Shown: one piece after another, positions 51,531 through 64,000 of the stretch
How positions within the stretch are numbered: position 1 is the first letter of the stretch
Layout of the letters: every line of letters starts with the position of its first letter
Assembly (NCBI GenBank): GCA_036971475.1
Contig: JBAIZL010000001.1
Location: 146,318,544-146,382,543 of the forward strand
Direction: 5' to 3'
Length of the DNA stretch: 64,000 nt
Source of the DNA: Prosapia bicincta
Lineage: Eukaryota > Arthropoda > Insecta > Hemiptera > Cercopidae
Translations under genes and position numbers: made by a program
Notes under the pieces: generated by a model
The model's database searches: none
What the model was told of the DNA's origin: nothing
What the model saw: the letters and a program-made list of their open reading frames with translations, nothing else

Positions 51531-53014
51531 CAATTTCCTCTCTTTGTATCTAGGTTTTCATATAAATTCTCATTTTTCCCTTTAGACATATTCTGTAATA
51601 AAGACATGTTATATATACAGCTATCAATGAGATGTCAATCTGAATATTCCGCGAGTTACAGGAGTTGGTTTATACATATCAGGTTGCTGTGCACCTTCGA
51701 GTGGGCTTTATTATGTCAGGTCTTTTATGTCACTGCAAAAATATTTTTTTTATTACAGGAGCCACAATTAATTTTGTACACTTCCTTTCGATTTATTTGT
51801 ACGTCATTAATTTATATAAATAACTTATTAACCTTATATCCAGTTTCGTGTCGCAATGTGTAAATATGGTTCTATTTTTGTTAGATTTTACAGACGTTTT
51901 TATCTTTAAGTTTAAGTTAAGTTTTAACTTTTGTTATTAATTTATGAGTGTATTTTTTAAAACAATTTCTTTATCAAATTGCCCTTCTTTCTAAGGATTT
52001 ACGCTTCAGAAAATAACCGTTTCCAGCAAACGAAAGTTTGTTTTCATTGATGAAATAAAAACTGTTTTTTTTTTAAAGTAAATTTTTATTGGGTAATAGA
52101 TGTTAAATCTTTCTAGAATAGAGAAAGGTATTTATTTGTAACTTTAAAGTTAAAAGTAATATAACTCAATTACGTTTAATACTTTGTATATTTGAAACTA
52201 TTAAATCTAGTAATTATGTTTTCGGAACTGCCATGCTTTCCACATTCGCGCCAATTCTTTACCAACTTCTTGAAATAAATACGTTTGAATAGAATAAGTG
52301 TTTAGAAAGACAAATGTTCAGGTTTTATGTAGAAAATTAAATTTATTTTTAGAACTAACAAACTATGTATAAAACGTATTACTTAAACTATAAAAGAAAA
52401 TTCAAACGAACTTAAAAAGCGTAAGATGATTTTGTTAATTCCTTGCATTCTACCAAATAATTTTAAGATTTAGCTAGTTTCACTGTATGGGGACGTTTAT
52501 GTATCTACAAGTATTTAGGTTAAAGGAACTCACATTTAGAAAAATGAAGGCGCCGACTGGTCTCTTGGTATTACACTTCGAATATCTCTAAAGGCGTTTT
52601 CATTTAACATTGTGACCTAATTTAAGACATAAAATAATAGACGAAGATGCTGACACCGGTGTTTTTTTTAAAATTGTTATTTTGGAATAATTTTAGGTGG
52701 TTGCGGTACATATAAGCGAAAGAGTAAGGGGGCAGTGAAAGAATCCAGAATTGATTTTGTTGTTAATTAGATCGGAGTTGGATTCCTGCCAAAATTTGCT
52801 GGGGGTTAGACTTTGTGGTGCCTGTTGTACAGACTGGTAAACAATCGATAGGTCGAGGCCGTCTTTGCAGCTATATATGGAATGCAACATTAAACCTCAG
52901 TAGGTTGAAGTGAAAATTATTAATTACATTATCAAAGATTTTATAAATAAATTTGTTTATTTATACGACTTTTAATACAGAATGGTAAATGTATCTCCTT
53001 CTTTAAACTAATAT
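51531..53014. other. No gene recognised
   Basis: AT-rich. 52690-52890 is GC-richer with a 65-codon minus-strand frame of no known family. Confidence 0.6.
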
Positions 53015-53296
53015 TTGTTTGATAAAACTGGGAATATTCTTCATACAGAAGCATTCTCAAAATATCTGTCCAAGCGGCGACAAGCCGAATCATATAAATC
53101 AGTCTCCCTCTTCCAGAACCACAACTGTAATCAAGTCTTCCCGACCATCAGCCTCTTGGTTCCAAGTTCTCAGATACTTTTGCTTCAGATCAAACACTGT
53201 TACAAATGTGTTTACGAGACATATATGCGTCCGCGCGGGTTTGAGAGTGTGCATGGGATCATATACATTTTCATTTTAATAAAATTTTATTATTAG
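53015..53296 (+). other. GC-richer block open in two frames, unrecognised
   Basis: Frames 53015-53296 and 53019-53279 overlap. The block contains CGGCGACAAGCCG and GTCCGCGCGGG, unusual for this AT-rich setting. No domain recognised; it may be a decayed exon or transposon piece. Confidence 0.25.
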
Positions 53297-53395
53297 TATT
53301 AAATAAAAAAACGTTATTACAACGCGAACAGAATGTTGTGCTAAACTCCTCGGGTCTTCTGAATACATGTTAAAATAAATCATCATAAGGTGGAC
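53297..53395. other. Short AT-rich spacer
   Basis: Precedes the 91-bp satellite; nothing recognised. Confidence 0.7.
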
Positions 53396-55225
53396 TTAAT
53401 AAATCCACAATTCTTCTTGAATATACCAGTATAGAAGCAAGAAGTAGTTGTTACAAACGCTATAAGGATCCCAAGGAGAGAAAGACATCTATAATCCGCA
53501 ATTCTTCTTAAATATACCAGTATATAAGCAAGAAGTAGTTGTTACAAACGCTATAAGGATCCCAAGGAGAGAAAGAAATCTATAATCCGCAATTCTTCTT
53601 GAATATACCAGTATAGAAGCAAGAAGTAGTTGTTACAAACGCTATAAGGATCCCAAGGAGAGAAAGACATCTATAATCCGCAATTCTTCTTAAATATACC
53701 AGTATATAAGCAAGAAGTAGTTGTTACAAACGCTATAAGGATCCCAAGGAGAGAAAGAAATCTATAATCCGCAATTCTTCTTGAATATACCAGTATAGAA
53801 GCAAGAAGTAGTTGTTTCAAACGCTGTAAGGATCCCAAGGAGAGAAAGAAATCTATAATCCGCAATTCTTCTTAAATATACCAGTATAGAAGCAAGAAGT
53901 AGTTGTTTCAAACTCTGTAAGGATCCAAAGGAGATAAAGAAATCTATAATCCGCAATTCTTCTTAAATATACCAGTATAGAAGCAAGAAGTAGTTGTTTC
54001 AAACGCTGTAAGGATCCAAAGGAGATAAAGAAATCTATAATCCACAATTCTTCTTGAATATACCAGTATAGAAGCAAGAAGTAATTGTTACAAACGCTAT
54101 AAGGATACCAAGGAGAGAAAGAAATCTATAATCCGCAATTCTTCTAAAATATACCGGTATAGAAGCAAGAAGTAGTTGTTTCAAACGCTGTAAGGATCCA
54201 AAGGAGATAAAGAAATCTATAATCCACAATTCTTCTTGAATATACCAGTATAGAAGCAAGAAGTAATTGTTACAAACGCTATAAGGATACCAAGGAGAGA
54301 AAGAAATCTATAATCCGCAATTCTTCTTGAATATACCAGTATAGAAGCAAGAAGTAGTTGTTTCAAACGCTGTAAGGATCCAAAGGAGATAAAGAAATCT
54401 ATAATCCACAATTCTTCTTGAATATACCAGTATAGAAGCAAGAAGTAGTTGTTTCAAACGCTGTAAGGATCCAAAGGAGATAAAGAAATCTATAATCCAC
54501 AATTCTTCTTGAATATACCAGTATAGAAGCAAGAAGTAGTTGTTTCAAATGCTGTAAGGATCCAAAGGAGATAAAGAAATCTATAATCCACAATTCTTCT
54601 TAAATATACCAGTATAGAAGCAAGAAGTAGTTGTTTCAAACGCTGTAAGGATCCCAAGGAGAGAAAGAAATCTATAATCCACAATTCTTCTTAAATATAC
54701 CAGTATAGAAGCAAGAAGTAGTTGTTACAAACGCTATAAGGATCCCAAGGAGAGAAAGAAATCTATAATCCGCAATTCTTCTTAAATATACCAGTATAGA
54801 AGCAAGAAGTAGTTGTTACAAACGCTATAAGGATCCCAAGGAGAGAAAGAAATCTATAATCCGCAATTCTTCTTAAATATACCAGTATAGAAGCAAGAAG
54901 TAGTTGTTACAAACGCTATAAGGATCCCAAGGAGAGAAAGAAATCTATAATCCGCAATTCTTCTTAAATATACCAGTATAGAAGCAAGAAGTAGTTGTTA
55001 CAAACGCTATAAGGATCCCAAGGAGAGAAAGAAATCTATAATCCGCAATTCTTCTTAAATATACCAGTATAGAAGCAAGAAGTAGTTGTTACAAACGCTA
55101 TAAGGATCCCAAGGAGAGAAAGAAATCTATAATCCACAATTCTTCTTGAATATACCAGTATAGAAGCAAGAAGTAGTTGTTTCAAACGCTGTAAGGATCC
55201 AAAGGAGATAAAGAAATCTATAATT
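53396..55225. repeat. 91-bp satellite, ~20 units
   Basis: The unit includes AATATACCAGTATAGAAGCA, AGAAGTAGTTGTTACAAACG, CTATAAGGATCCCAAGGAGA, GAAAGAAATCTATAATCCGC, AATTCTTCTT. Two linked variant sets occur: GTTACAAACGCTATAAGGATCCC with GAGAGAAAG, and GTTTCAAACGCTGTAAGGATCCA with GAGATAAAG. As 91 is not a multiple of three, the 64-74-codon minus-strand frames repeat every 91 bp and end by frame drift; they are not genes. Confidence 0.97.
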
Positions 55226-56402
55226 TTGTACTTTAAGTGAAGCATTAAAATTTTGTAGTCTATTTAATACATCTTGCATCCTTCGTCTCTGAGGAAACAC
55301 TTACATGATGTCGAATATAGAATTGGTGGTTTTTTATACTTTGGTTCCATTTGTGAAAAAAAACTAGTTGCTTTATTTAACGTCATACTTTAAATTCATA
55401 TTCCTACAGAGGTATACGGTATGGAATAATGCAGTGCTCAACAATACTCTGTTATGAAATATCTGAGTAAAAATTCTTAAAATTAATTTTGAAGATGCCC
55501 TAAAATTAACACAAAAGACCTTAGACGGGGCCATATGAAGTCATGGGTTATAGTCATATAAAAATGTAGAGGAGGAAAATGAAAATTTTCATGTAGGAAA
55601 CATATAGTAGAACATTTACAAAGAAATTTGGGTTTAAATCCTTCCTTAGAACTATGATTGCCTAATACAGTACGGCTGACTGATATTGATGTATTTATGC
55701 TCAGAAGTTCTATACAAACCCCACAACTAGTTATCTTTTTTTCCTACTGATTCTTCACAGTATTTTACTGTAAAGCTTACTGAAACTTTTTTAGTTGAAG
55801 TTATAATTATGGAATGGTCTCGCTGATGACGATAAGGTAAGTAATTGAAACGCGTATGAAGTGTTTTAGGGACGAGGTAGTCATCCTTAATTAATACACA
55901 CGAGTTCATTAGCAAATTATCTTCAAAATTTCTGATTATCTTCAAATTTAAGTGAGACCTTACTCCACAGTTCGAATCTTACTGTTTTACTAATTCACAA
56001 TTAAACATTTCCAGTGTCCATATCACATCTCACAATTCTACTTAGAGTCAAGGTCTCCACAGTGATTATAAGTGTGAGTATGTGTTTAATATTAATTATT
56101 TACTTTAATTCACAATCCACCTTAGTTATTGCTTCTTACACCTTTTCTTTACCTCTGTCTTTACTCCACCAATCAGTTCTTATTCTATTCCCACACCTTC
56201 CTGAAACTGATAGACAACGACGATAATAAAATTGACTATAATAATGAAGTTTACTCTAAGACAATCACAATAACCATCTAAAACGTCATTTTTCTGATCA
56301 TCAAAATACTTGTTGAGCAGAGCTATTAAACAACTTTTAAAAACGAGCCATTTAAATACAAATGTATAAACTTTGAAGTTTTTCGAATTATTAAAGGTAT
56401 GA
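55226..56402. other. No gene recognised
   Basis: AT-rich. At 55823-55850 CTGATGAC and GAAACGCGT flank a poorly paired stretch, a faint hammerhead-like remnant without stem I. Confidence 0.55.
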
Positions 56403-59400
56403 GTCCCTCCCAAAGGCATCTTACTCTTATTGTCCTTCTTAAAAGCTTCTTACTCTTATTGTCCCTCCCAAAGGCTTCTTATTCTTATTGTCCCTCCCAA
56501 AGGCTTCTTACTCTTATTGTCCCTCCCAAAGGTTTCTTACTCTTATTGTCCCTCTTAAAAGCTTCTTACTTTTATTGTCTCTCTTAAAAGCTTCTTACTC
56601 TTATTATCCATCCCAAAGGCTTCTTACTCTTATTGTCCCTCCCAAAGACTTCTTACTCTTATTGTCCCTCCCAAAGACTTCTTACTCTTATTGTCCCTCT
56701 TAAAAGCTTCTTACTCTTATTGTCCCTCCCAAAGGCTTCTTACTCTTATAGTCCCTCCCAAAGGTTTCTTACTCTTATTGTCCCTCCCAAAGGCATCTTA
56801 CTCTTATTGTCCCTCCCAAAGGCATCTTACTCTTATTGTCCTTTTTAAAAGCTTCTTACTCTTATTGTCCTTCCCAAAGGCTTCTTACTCTTATAGTCCC
56901 TCCCAAAGGTTTCTTACTCTTATTGTCCCTCCCAAAGGCATCTTACTCTTATTGTCCCTCCCAAAGGCATCTTACTCTTATTGTCCCTCCCAAAGGCATC
57001 TTACTCTTATTATCCATCCCAAAAGCTTCTTACTCTTATTGTCCCTCCCAAAGGCTTCTTACTCTTATTGTCCCTCCCAAAGGCATCTTACTCTTATTGT
57101 CCCTCCCAAAGGCATCTTACTCTTATTGTCCCTCCCAAAGGCATCTTACTCTTATTGTCCTTTTTAAAAGCTTCTTACTCTTATTGTCCTTCCCAAAGGC
57201 TTCTTACTTATATTGTCCCTCCCAAAAGCTTCTTACTCTTATTGTCCCTCCCAAAGACTTCTTACTCTTATTGTCCCTCTTAAAAGCTTCTTACCTTATT
57301 GTCCTTCCCAAAGGCTTCTTACTCTTATTGTCCCTCCCAAAGACTTCTTACTCTTATTGTCCCTCTTAAAAGCTTCTTACTCTTATTGTCCCTCCCAAAG
57401 GCTTCTTACTCTTATAGTCCCTCCCAAAGGTTTCTTACTCTTATTGTCCCTCCCAAAGGCATCTTACTCTTATTGTCCCTCCCAAAGGCATCTTACTCTT
57501 ATTGTCCTTTTTAAAAGCTTCTTACTCTTATTGTCCTTCCCAAAGGCTTCTTACTCTTATAGTCCCTCCCAAAGGTTTCTTACTCTTATTGTCCCTCCCA
57601 AAGGCATCTTACTCTTATTGTCCCTCCCAAAGGCATCTTACTCTTATTGTCCCTCCCAAAGGCATCTTACTCTTATTATCCATCCCAAAAGCTTCTTAGT
57701 CTTATTGTCCCTCCCAAAGGCATCTTACTCTTATTATCCATCCCAAAAGCTTCTTACTCTTATTGTCCCTCCCAAAGGCATCTTACTCTTATTGTCCCTC
57801 CCAAAGGCATCTTACTCTTATTGTCCCTACCAAAGGCATCTTACTCTTATTGTCCCTCCCAAAGGCATCTTACTCTTATTGTCCCTCCCAAAGGCATCTT
57901 ACTCTTATTGTCCCTCCCAAAGGCATCTTACTCTTATTATCCATCCCAAAAGCTTCTTACTCTTATTGTCCCTCCCAAAGGCATCTTACTCTTATTGTCC
58001 TTTTTAAAAGCTTCTTACTCTTATTGTCCTTCCCAAAGGCTTCTTACTCTTATTGTCCCTCCCAAAAGCTTCTTACTCTTATTGTCCTTCCCAAAGGCTT
58101 CTTACTCTTATTGTCCCTCCCAAAAGCTTCTTACTCTTATTGTCCCTCCCAAAGACTTCTTACTCTTATTGTCCCTCTTAAAAGCTTCTTACTCTTATTG
58201 TCCTTCCCAAAGGCTTCTTATTCTTATTGTCCCTCCCAAAGACTTCTTACTCTTATTGTCCCTCTTAAAAGCTTCTTACTCTTATTGTCCCTCCCAAAGG
58301 CTTCTTACTCTTATAGTCCCTCCCAAAGGTTTCTTACTCTTATTGTCCCTCCCAAAGGCATCTTACTCTTATTGTCCTTCTTAAAAGCTTCTTACTCTTA
58401 TTGTCCCTCCCAAAGGCTTCTTATTCTTATTGTCCCTCCCAAAGGCTTCTTACTCTTATTGTCCCTCCCAAAGGTTTCTTACTCTTATTGTCCCTCTTAA
58501 AAGCTTCTTACTTTTATTGTCTCTCTTAAAAGCTTCTTACTCTTATTATCCATCCCAAAGGCTTCTTACTCTTATTGTCCCTCCCAAAGACTTCTTACTC
58601 TTATTGTCCCTCCCAAAGACTTCTTACTCTTATTGTCCCTCTTAAAAGCTTCTTACTCTTATTGTCCCTCCCAAAGGCTTCTTACTCTTATAGTCCCTCC
58701 CAAAGGTTTCTTACTCTTATTGTCCCTCCCAAAGGCATCTTACTCTTATTGTCCCTCCCAAAGGCATCTTACTCTTATTGTCCTTTTTAAAAGCTTCTTA
58801 CTCTTATTGTCCTTCCCAAAGGCTTCTTACTCTTATAGTCCCTCCCAAAGGTTTCTTACTCTTATTGTCCCTCCCAAAGGCATCTTACTCTTATTGTCCC
58901 TCCCAAAGGCATCTTACTCTTATTGTCCCTCCCAAAGGCATCTTACTCTTATTATCCATCCCAAAAGCTTCTTACTCTTATTGTCCCTCCCAAAGGCTTC
59001 TTACTCTTATTGTCCCTCCCAAAGGCATCTTACTCTTATTGTCCCTCCCAAAGGCATCTTACTCTTATTGTCCCTCCCAAAGGCATCTTACTCTTATTGT
59101 CCTTTTTAAAAGCTTCTTACTCTTATTGTCCTTCCCAAAGGCTTCTTACTCTTATTGTCCCTCCCAAAAGCTTCTTACTCTTATTGTCCCTCCCAAAGAC
59201 TTCTTACTCTTATTGTCCCTCTTAAAAGCTTCTTACCTTATTGTCCTTCCCAAAGGCTTCTTACTCTTATTGTCCCTCCCAAAGACTTCTTACTCTTATT
59301 GTCCCTCTTAAAAGCTTCTTACTCTTATTGTCCCTCCCAAAGGCTTCTTACTCTTATAGTCCCTCCCAAAGGTTTCTTACTCTTATTGTCCCTCCCAAAG

Positions 59401-62400
59401 GCATCTTACTCTTATTGTCCCTCCCAAAGGCATCTTACTCTTATTGTCCTTTTTAAAAGCTTCTTACTCTTATTGTCCTTCCCAAAGGCTTCTTACTCTT
59501 ATAGTCCCTCCCAAAGGTTTCTTACTCTTATTGTCCCTCCCAAAGGCATCTTACTCTTATTGTCCCTCCCAAAGGCATCTTACTCTTATTGTCCCTCCCA
59601 AAGGCATCTTACTCTTATTATCCATCCCAAAAGCTTCTTAGTCTTATTGTCCCTCCCAAAGGCATCTTACTCTTATTATCCATCCCAAAAGCTTCTTACT
59701 CTTATTGTCCCTCCCAAAGGCATCTTACTCTTATTGTCCCTCCCAAAGGCATCTTACTCTTATTGTCCCTACCAAAGGCATCTTACTCTTATTGTCCCTC
59801 CCAAAGGCATCTTACTCTTATTGTCCCTCCCAAAGGCATCTTACTCTTATTGTCCCTCCCAAAGGCATCTTACTCTTATTATCCATCCCAAAAGCTTCTT
59901 ACTCTTATTGTCCCTCCCAAAGGCATCTTACTCTTATTGTCCTTTTTAAAAGCTTCTTACTCTTATTGTCCTTCCCAAAGGCTTCTTACTCTTATTGTCC
60001 CTCCCAAAAGCTTCTTACTCTTATTGTCCTTCCCAAAGGCTTCTTACTCTTATTGTCCCTCCCAAAAGCTTCTTACTCTTATTGTCCCTCCCAAAGACTT
60101 CTTACTCTTATTGTCCCTCTTAAAAGCTTCTTACTCTTATTGTCCTTCCCAAAGGCTTCTTATTCTTATTGTCCCTCCCAAAGACTTCTTACTCTTATTG
60201 TCCCTCTTAAAAGCTTCTTACTCTTATTGTCCCTCCCAAAGGCTTCTTACTCTTATAGTCCCTCCCAAAGGTTTCTTACTCTTATTGTCCCTCCCAAAGG
60301 CATCTTACTCTTATTGTCCCTCCCAAAGGCATCTTACTCTTATTGTCCTTTTTAAAAGCTTCTTACTCTTATTGTCCTTCCCAAAGGCTTCTTACTCTTA
60401 TAGTCCCTCCCAAAGGTTTCTTACTCTTATTGTCCCTCCCAAAGGCATCTTACTCTTATTGTCCCTCCCAAAGGCATCTTACTCTTATTGTCCCTCCCAA
60501 AGGCATCTTACTCTTATTATCCATCCCAAAAGCTTCTTACTCTTATTGTCCCTCCCAAAGGCATCTTACTCTTATTGTCCCTCCCAAAATCATCTTACTC
60601 TTATTATCCATCCCAAAAGCTTCTTACTCTTATTGTCCCTCCCAAAGGCATCTTACTCTTATTGTCCCTCCCAAAGGCATCTTACTCTTATTGTCCCTCC
60701 CAAAGGCATCTTACTCTTATTGTCCCTCCCAAAGGCATCTTACTCTTATTGTCCCTCCCAAAGGCATCTTACTCTTATTGTCCCTCCCAAAGGCATCTTA
60801 CTCTTATTGTCCCTCCCAAAGGCATCTTACTCTTATTGTCCTTTTTAAAAGCTTCTTACTCTTATTGTCCTTCCCAAAGGCTTCTTACTCTTATTGTCCC
60901 TCCCAAAAGCTTCTTACTCTTATTGTCCCTCCCAAAGACTTCTTACTCTTATTGTCCCTCTTAAAAGCTTCTTACTCTTATTGTCCTTCCCAAAGGCTTC
61001 TTACTCTTATTGTCCCTCCCAAAGACTTCTTACTCTTATTGTCCCTCTTAAAAGCTTCTTACTCTTATTGTCCCTCCCAAAGGCTTCTTACTCTTATAGT
61101 CTCTCCCAAAGGTTTCTTACTCTTATTGTCCCTCCCAAAGGCATCTTACTCTTATTGTCCCTCCCAAAGGCATCTTACTCTTATTGTCCCTCCCAAAGGC
61201 ATCTTACTCTTATTGTCCCTACCAAAGGCATCTTACTCTTATTGTCCCTCCCAAAGGCATCTTACTCTTATTGTCCCTACCAAAGGCATCTTACTCTTAT
61301 TGTCCCTCCCAAAGGCATCTTACTCTTATTATCCATCCCAAAAGCTTCTTACTCTTATTGTCCCTCCCAAAGGCATCTTACTCTTATTGTCCTTTTTAAA
61401 AGCTTCTTACTCTTATTGTCCTTCCCAAAGGCTTCTTACTCTTATTGTCCCTCCCAAAAGCTTCTTACTCTTATTGTCCTTCCCAAAGGCTTCTTACTCT
61501 TATTGTCCCTCCCAAAAGCTTCTTACTCTTATTGTCCCTCCCAAAGACTTCTTACTCTTATTGTCCCTCTTAAAAGCTTCTTACTCTTATTGTCCTTCCC
61601 AAAGGCTTCTTACTCTTATTGTCCCTCCCAAAGACTTCTTACTCTTATTGTCCCTCTTAAAAGCTTCTTACTCTTATTGTCCCTCCCAAAGGCTTCTTAC
61701 TCTTATAGTCCCTCCCAAAGGTTTCTTACTCTTATTGTCCCTCCCAAAGGCATCTTACTCTTATTGTCCCTCCCAAAGGCATCTTACTCTTATTGTCCTT
61801 TTTAAAAGCTTCTTACTCTTATTGTCCTTCCCAAAGGCTTCTTACTCTTATAGTCCCTCCCAAAGGTTTCTTACTCTTATTGTCCCTCCCAAAGGCATCT
61901 TACTCTTATTGTCCCTCCCAAAGGCATCTTACTCTTATTGTCCCTCCCAAAGGCATCTTACTCTTATTATCCATCCCAAAAGCTTCTTACTCTTATTGTC
62001 CCTCCCAAAGGCATCTTACTCTTATTGTCCCTCCCAAAGGCATCTTACTCTTATTATCCATCCCAAAAGCTTCTTACTCTTATTGTCCCTCCCAAAGGCA
62101 TCTTACTCTTATTGTCCCTCCCAAAGGCATCTTACTCTTATTGTCCCTCCCAAAGGCATCTTACTCTTATTGTCCCTCCCAAATATATCTTACTCTTATT
62201 GTCCCTCCCAAAGGCATCTTACTCTTATTGTCCCTCCCAAAGGCATCTTACTCTTATTGTCCCTCCCAAAGGCATCTTACTCTTATTATCCATCCCAAAA
62301 CTTCTTACTCTTATTGTCCCTCCCAAAAGCTTCTTACTCTTATTGTCCCTCCCAAAGGCATCTTACTCTTATTATCCATCCCAAAAGCTTCTTACTCTTA

Positions 62401-63578
62401 TTGTCCCTCCCAAAGGCATCTTACTCTTATTGTCCCTCCCAAAGGCATCTTACTCTTATTGTCCCTCCCAAAGGCATCTTACTCTTATTGTCCTTTTTAA
62501 AAGCTTCTTACTCTTATTGTCCTTCCCAAAGGCTTCTTACTCTTATTGTCCATCCCAAAAGCTTCTTACTCTTATTGTCCCTCCCAAAGACTTCTTACTC
62601 TTATTGTCCCTCTTAAAAGCTACTTACTCTTATTGTCCTTCCCAAAGGCTTCTTACTCTTATTGTCCCTCCCAAAGACTTCTTACTCTTATTGTCCCTCT
62701 TAAAAGCTTCTTACTCTTATTGTCCCTCCCAAAGGCTTCTTACTCTTATAGTCCCTCCCAAAGGTTTCTTACTCTTATTGTCCCTCCCAAAGGCATCTTA
62801 CTCTTATTGTCCCTCCCAAAGGCATCTTACTCTTATTGTCCTTTTTAAAAGCTTCTTACTCTTATTGTCCTTCCCAAAGGCTTCTTACTCTTATAGTCCC
62901 TCCCAAAGGTTTCTTACTCTTATTGTCCCTCCCAAAGGCATCTTACTCTTATTGTCCCTCCCAAAGGCATCTTACTCTTATTGTCCCTCCCAAAGGCATC
63001 TTACTCTTATTATCCATCCCAAAAGCTTCTTACTCTTATTGTCCCTCCCAAAGGCATCTTACTCTTATTGTCCCTCCCAAAGGCATCTTACTCTTATTAT
63101 CCATCCCAAAAGCTTCTTACTCTTATTGTCCCTCCCAAAGGCATCTTACTCTTATTATCCATCCCAAAAGCTTCTTACTCTTATTGTCCCTCCCAAAGGC
63201 ATCTTACTCTTATTGTCCCTCCCAAAGGCATCTTACTCTTATTATCCATCCCAAAAGCTTCTTACTCTTATTGTCCCTCCCAAAGGCTTCTTACTCTTAT
63301 TGTCCCTCCCAAAGGCTTCTTACTCTTATAGTCCCTCCCAAAGGTTTCTTACTCTTATTGTCCCTCCCAAAGGCATCTTACTCTTATTGTCCCTCCCAAA
63401 GGCATCTTACTCTTATTGTCCTTTTTAAAAGCTTCTTACTCTTATTGTCCTTCCCAAAGGCTTCTTACTCTTATTGTCCCTCCCAAAAGCTTATTACTCT
63501 TATTGTCCCTCCCACAGGCGTTTTACTCTTATTCTCCCTCTTAAAGGCGTCTTACTTTTATTGTCCCTCCCAAAGGCT
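56403..63578. repeat. 29-bp satellite, ~247 units, with higher-order repeats
   Basis: The unit is TCCCAAAGGCATCTTACTCT followed by TATTGTCCC; variants are TTAAAAGCTTC, AAAGACTTC, AAAGGTTTC and TTATCCATCCCAAAAGC. Three units make 87 bases (29 codons), and all three forward frames lack stops in the common unit, giving interleaved Leu/Ser/Tyr/Pro-rich frames of up to 757 codons. The + strand is pyrimidine-rich. A block of 1942 bp (67 units less one base) is duplicated head to tail from about 56412 and 58354, sharing a 1-base deletion (CTTACCTTATTG near 57290 and 59232). Confidence 0.97.
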
Positions 63579-64000
63579 ATAATAAGTATTGCATATTACT
63601 ATTTTTAGAAAATAAATGATATTTTTTGCCAATTTGATAGTTTTATTACTAAGAATTTTCTCCTTATATTACACATTTTCTACTTTGGAAATATTTTTTG
63701 GACATACGTCAACATTGAAATCATCTTTAGTCCACTCATAGGCTGATAGTTAGGCTAAGCAGAATTTGAGTAAAATATTTTCAACATTCTGGGGACAGAA
63801 GTTGCCGAAATTTTCAAGTATCATATTTTTCTAATGCCAATCAGTATTCCTGAATATTAGAATTGACTGTTACAAAATTTTTCGTTTTAAAAATTGACCA
63901 AATATAATTTATTAAATATTTTTGAATTATTAATATCAATATAACATAAGGTTATAAATTACGAGAGACAACAAAATGTATTTAAAATGTATAACAGCTT
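63579..64000. other. AT-rich right flank, nothing recognised
   Basis: Single-copy-looking AT-rich sequence to the window end. Confidence 0.7.

Noticed and set aside
47771..55225. 70- and 91-bp repeats as CRISPR-like arrays
   Set aside because: There are no unique spacers, the whole unit repeats, and the DNA is clearly animal.
53671..55245. Series of 64-74-codon minus-strand frames
   Set aside because: They recur every 91 bp with the satellite and end by frame drift.
55823..55850. Hammerhead-like CTGATGAC ... GAAACGCGT
   Set aside because: Stem II barely pairs and no stem I partner follows; kept only as a faint remnant.
56399..63582. Leu/Ser/Tyr-rich frames of up to 757 codons in the 29-bp array
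   Set aside because: All three forward frames translate to the same shifted peptide; this follows from unit length and composition.

Overview
This is animal nuclear DNA: AT-rich, with one multi-exon gene split by GT-AG introns, long dinucleotide repeats, many degraded transposons and very large satellite arrays. The organism is an invertebrate, possibly an arthropod; nothing here fixes the species. All family letters (A-D) below are my own labels.

Layout. 1-9.9 kb holds the 3' two-thirds or more of a TMEM165/GDT1-family gene (Golgi Mn2+/Ca2+-H+ transporter), six exons on the + strand ending at 9363. Its introns carry a 220-bp CA repeat, a hAT miniature element and two kinds of inverted-repeat element. 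9.9-31.4 kb has no intact host gene that I recognise. It holds remnants of Penelope-like retroelements (two GIY-YIG endonuclease fragments), a 5'-truncated LINE with a 12-bp target duplication, Tc1/mariner, pogo and hAT pieces, an 805-bp element with unusual terminal repeats, a tRNA-like sequence, and GT, GA, CA and CT tracts. 31.7-63.6 kb is dominated by four unrelated tandem arrays: 42-bp x ~282 (11.8 kb), 70-bp x ~50 (3.5 kb), 91-bp x ~20 (1.8 kb) and 29-bp x ~247 (7.2 kb). A fifth, 31-bp x 21, sits at 25.5 kb. Several of these have higher-order structure. The very long open frames in the 42-bp and 29-bp arrays follow from repeat length and lack of stop codons, and I do not call them genes.

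Main observation. Four sequence-unrelated interspersed families (A-D, 13 copies) carry the same short predicted RNA fold. In order it is stem I of 4-5 bp, a 7-nt box resembling the hammerhead CUGANGA, one extra nucleotide, a closed stem II, GAAA (one copy AAAA), a tiny stem III closed by a 2-nt loop, then U-H, then the other strand of stem I. Bases differ between families while pairing is kept. Hammerhead ribozymes are known in Penelope-like elements and animal retrozymes, and family B here encloses a GIY-YIG open frame, which fits that link. Two insertions (families C and D) have 12-13-bp target duplications, one of them inside the 70-bp satellite, so they moved after that array formed. The constant extra nucleotide and the altered box in three of the four families are the points that need testing.
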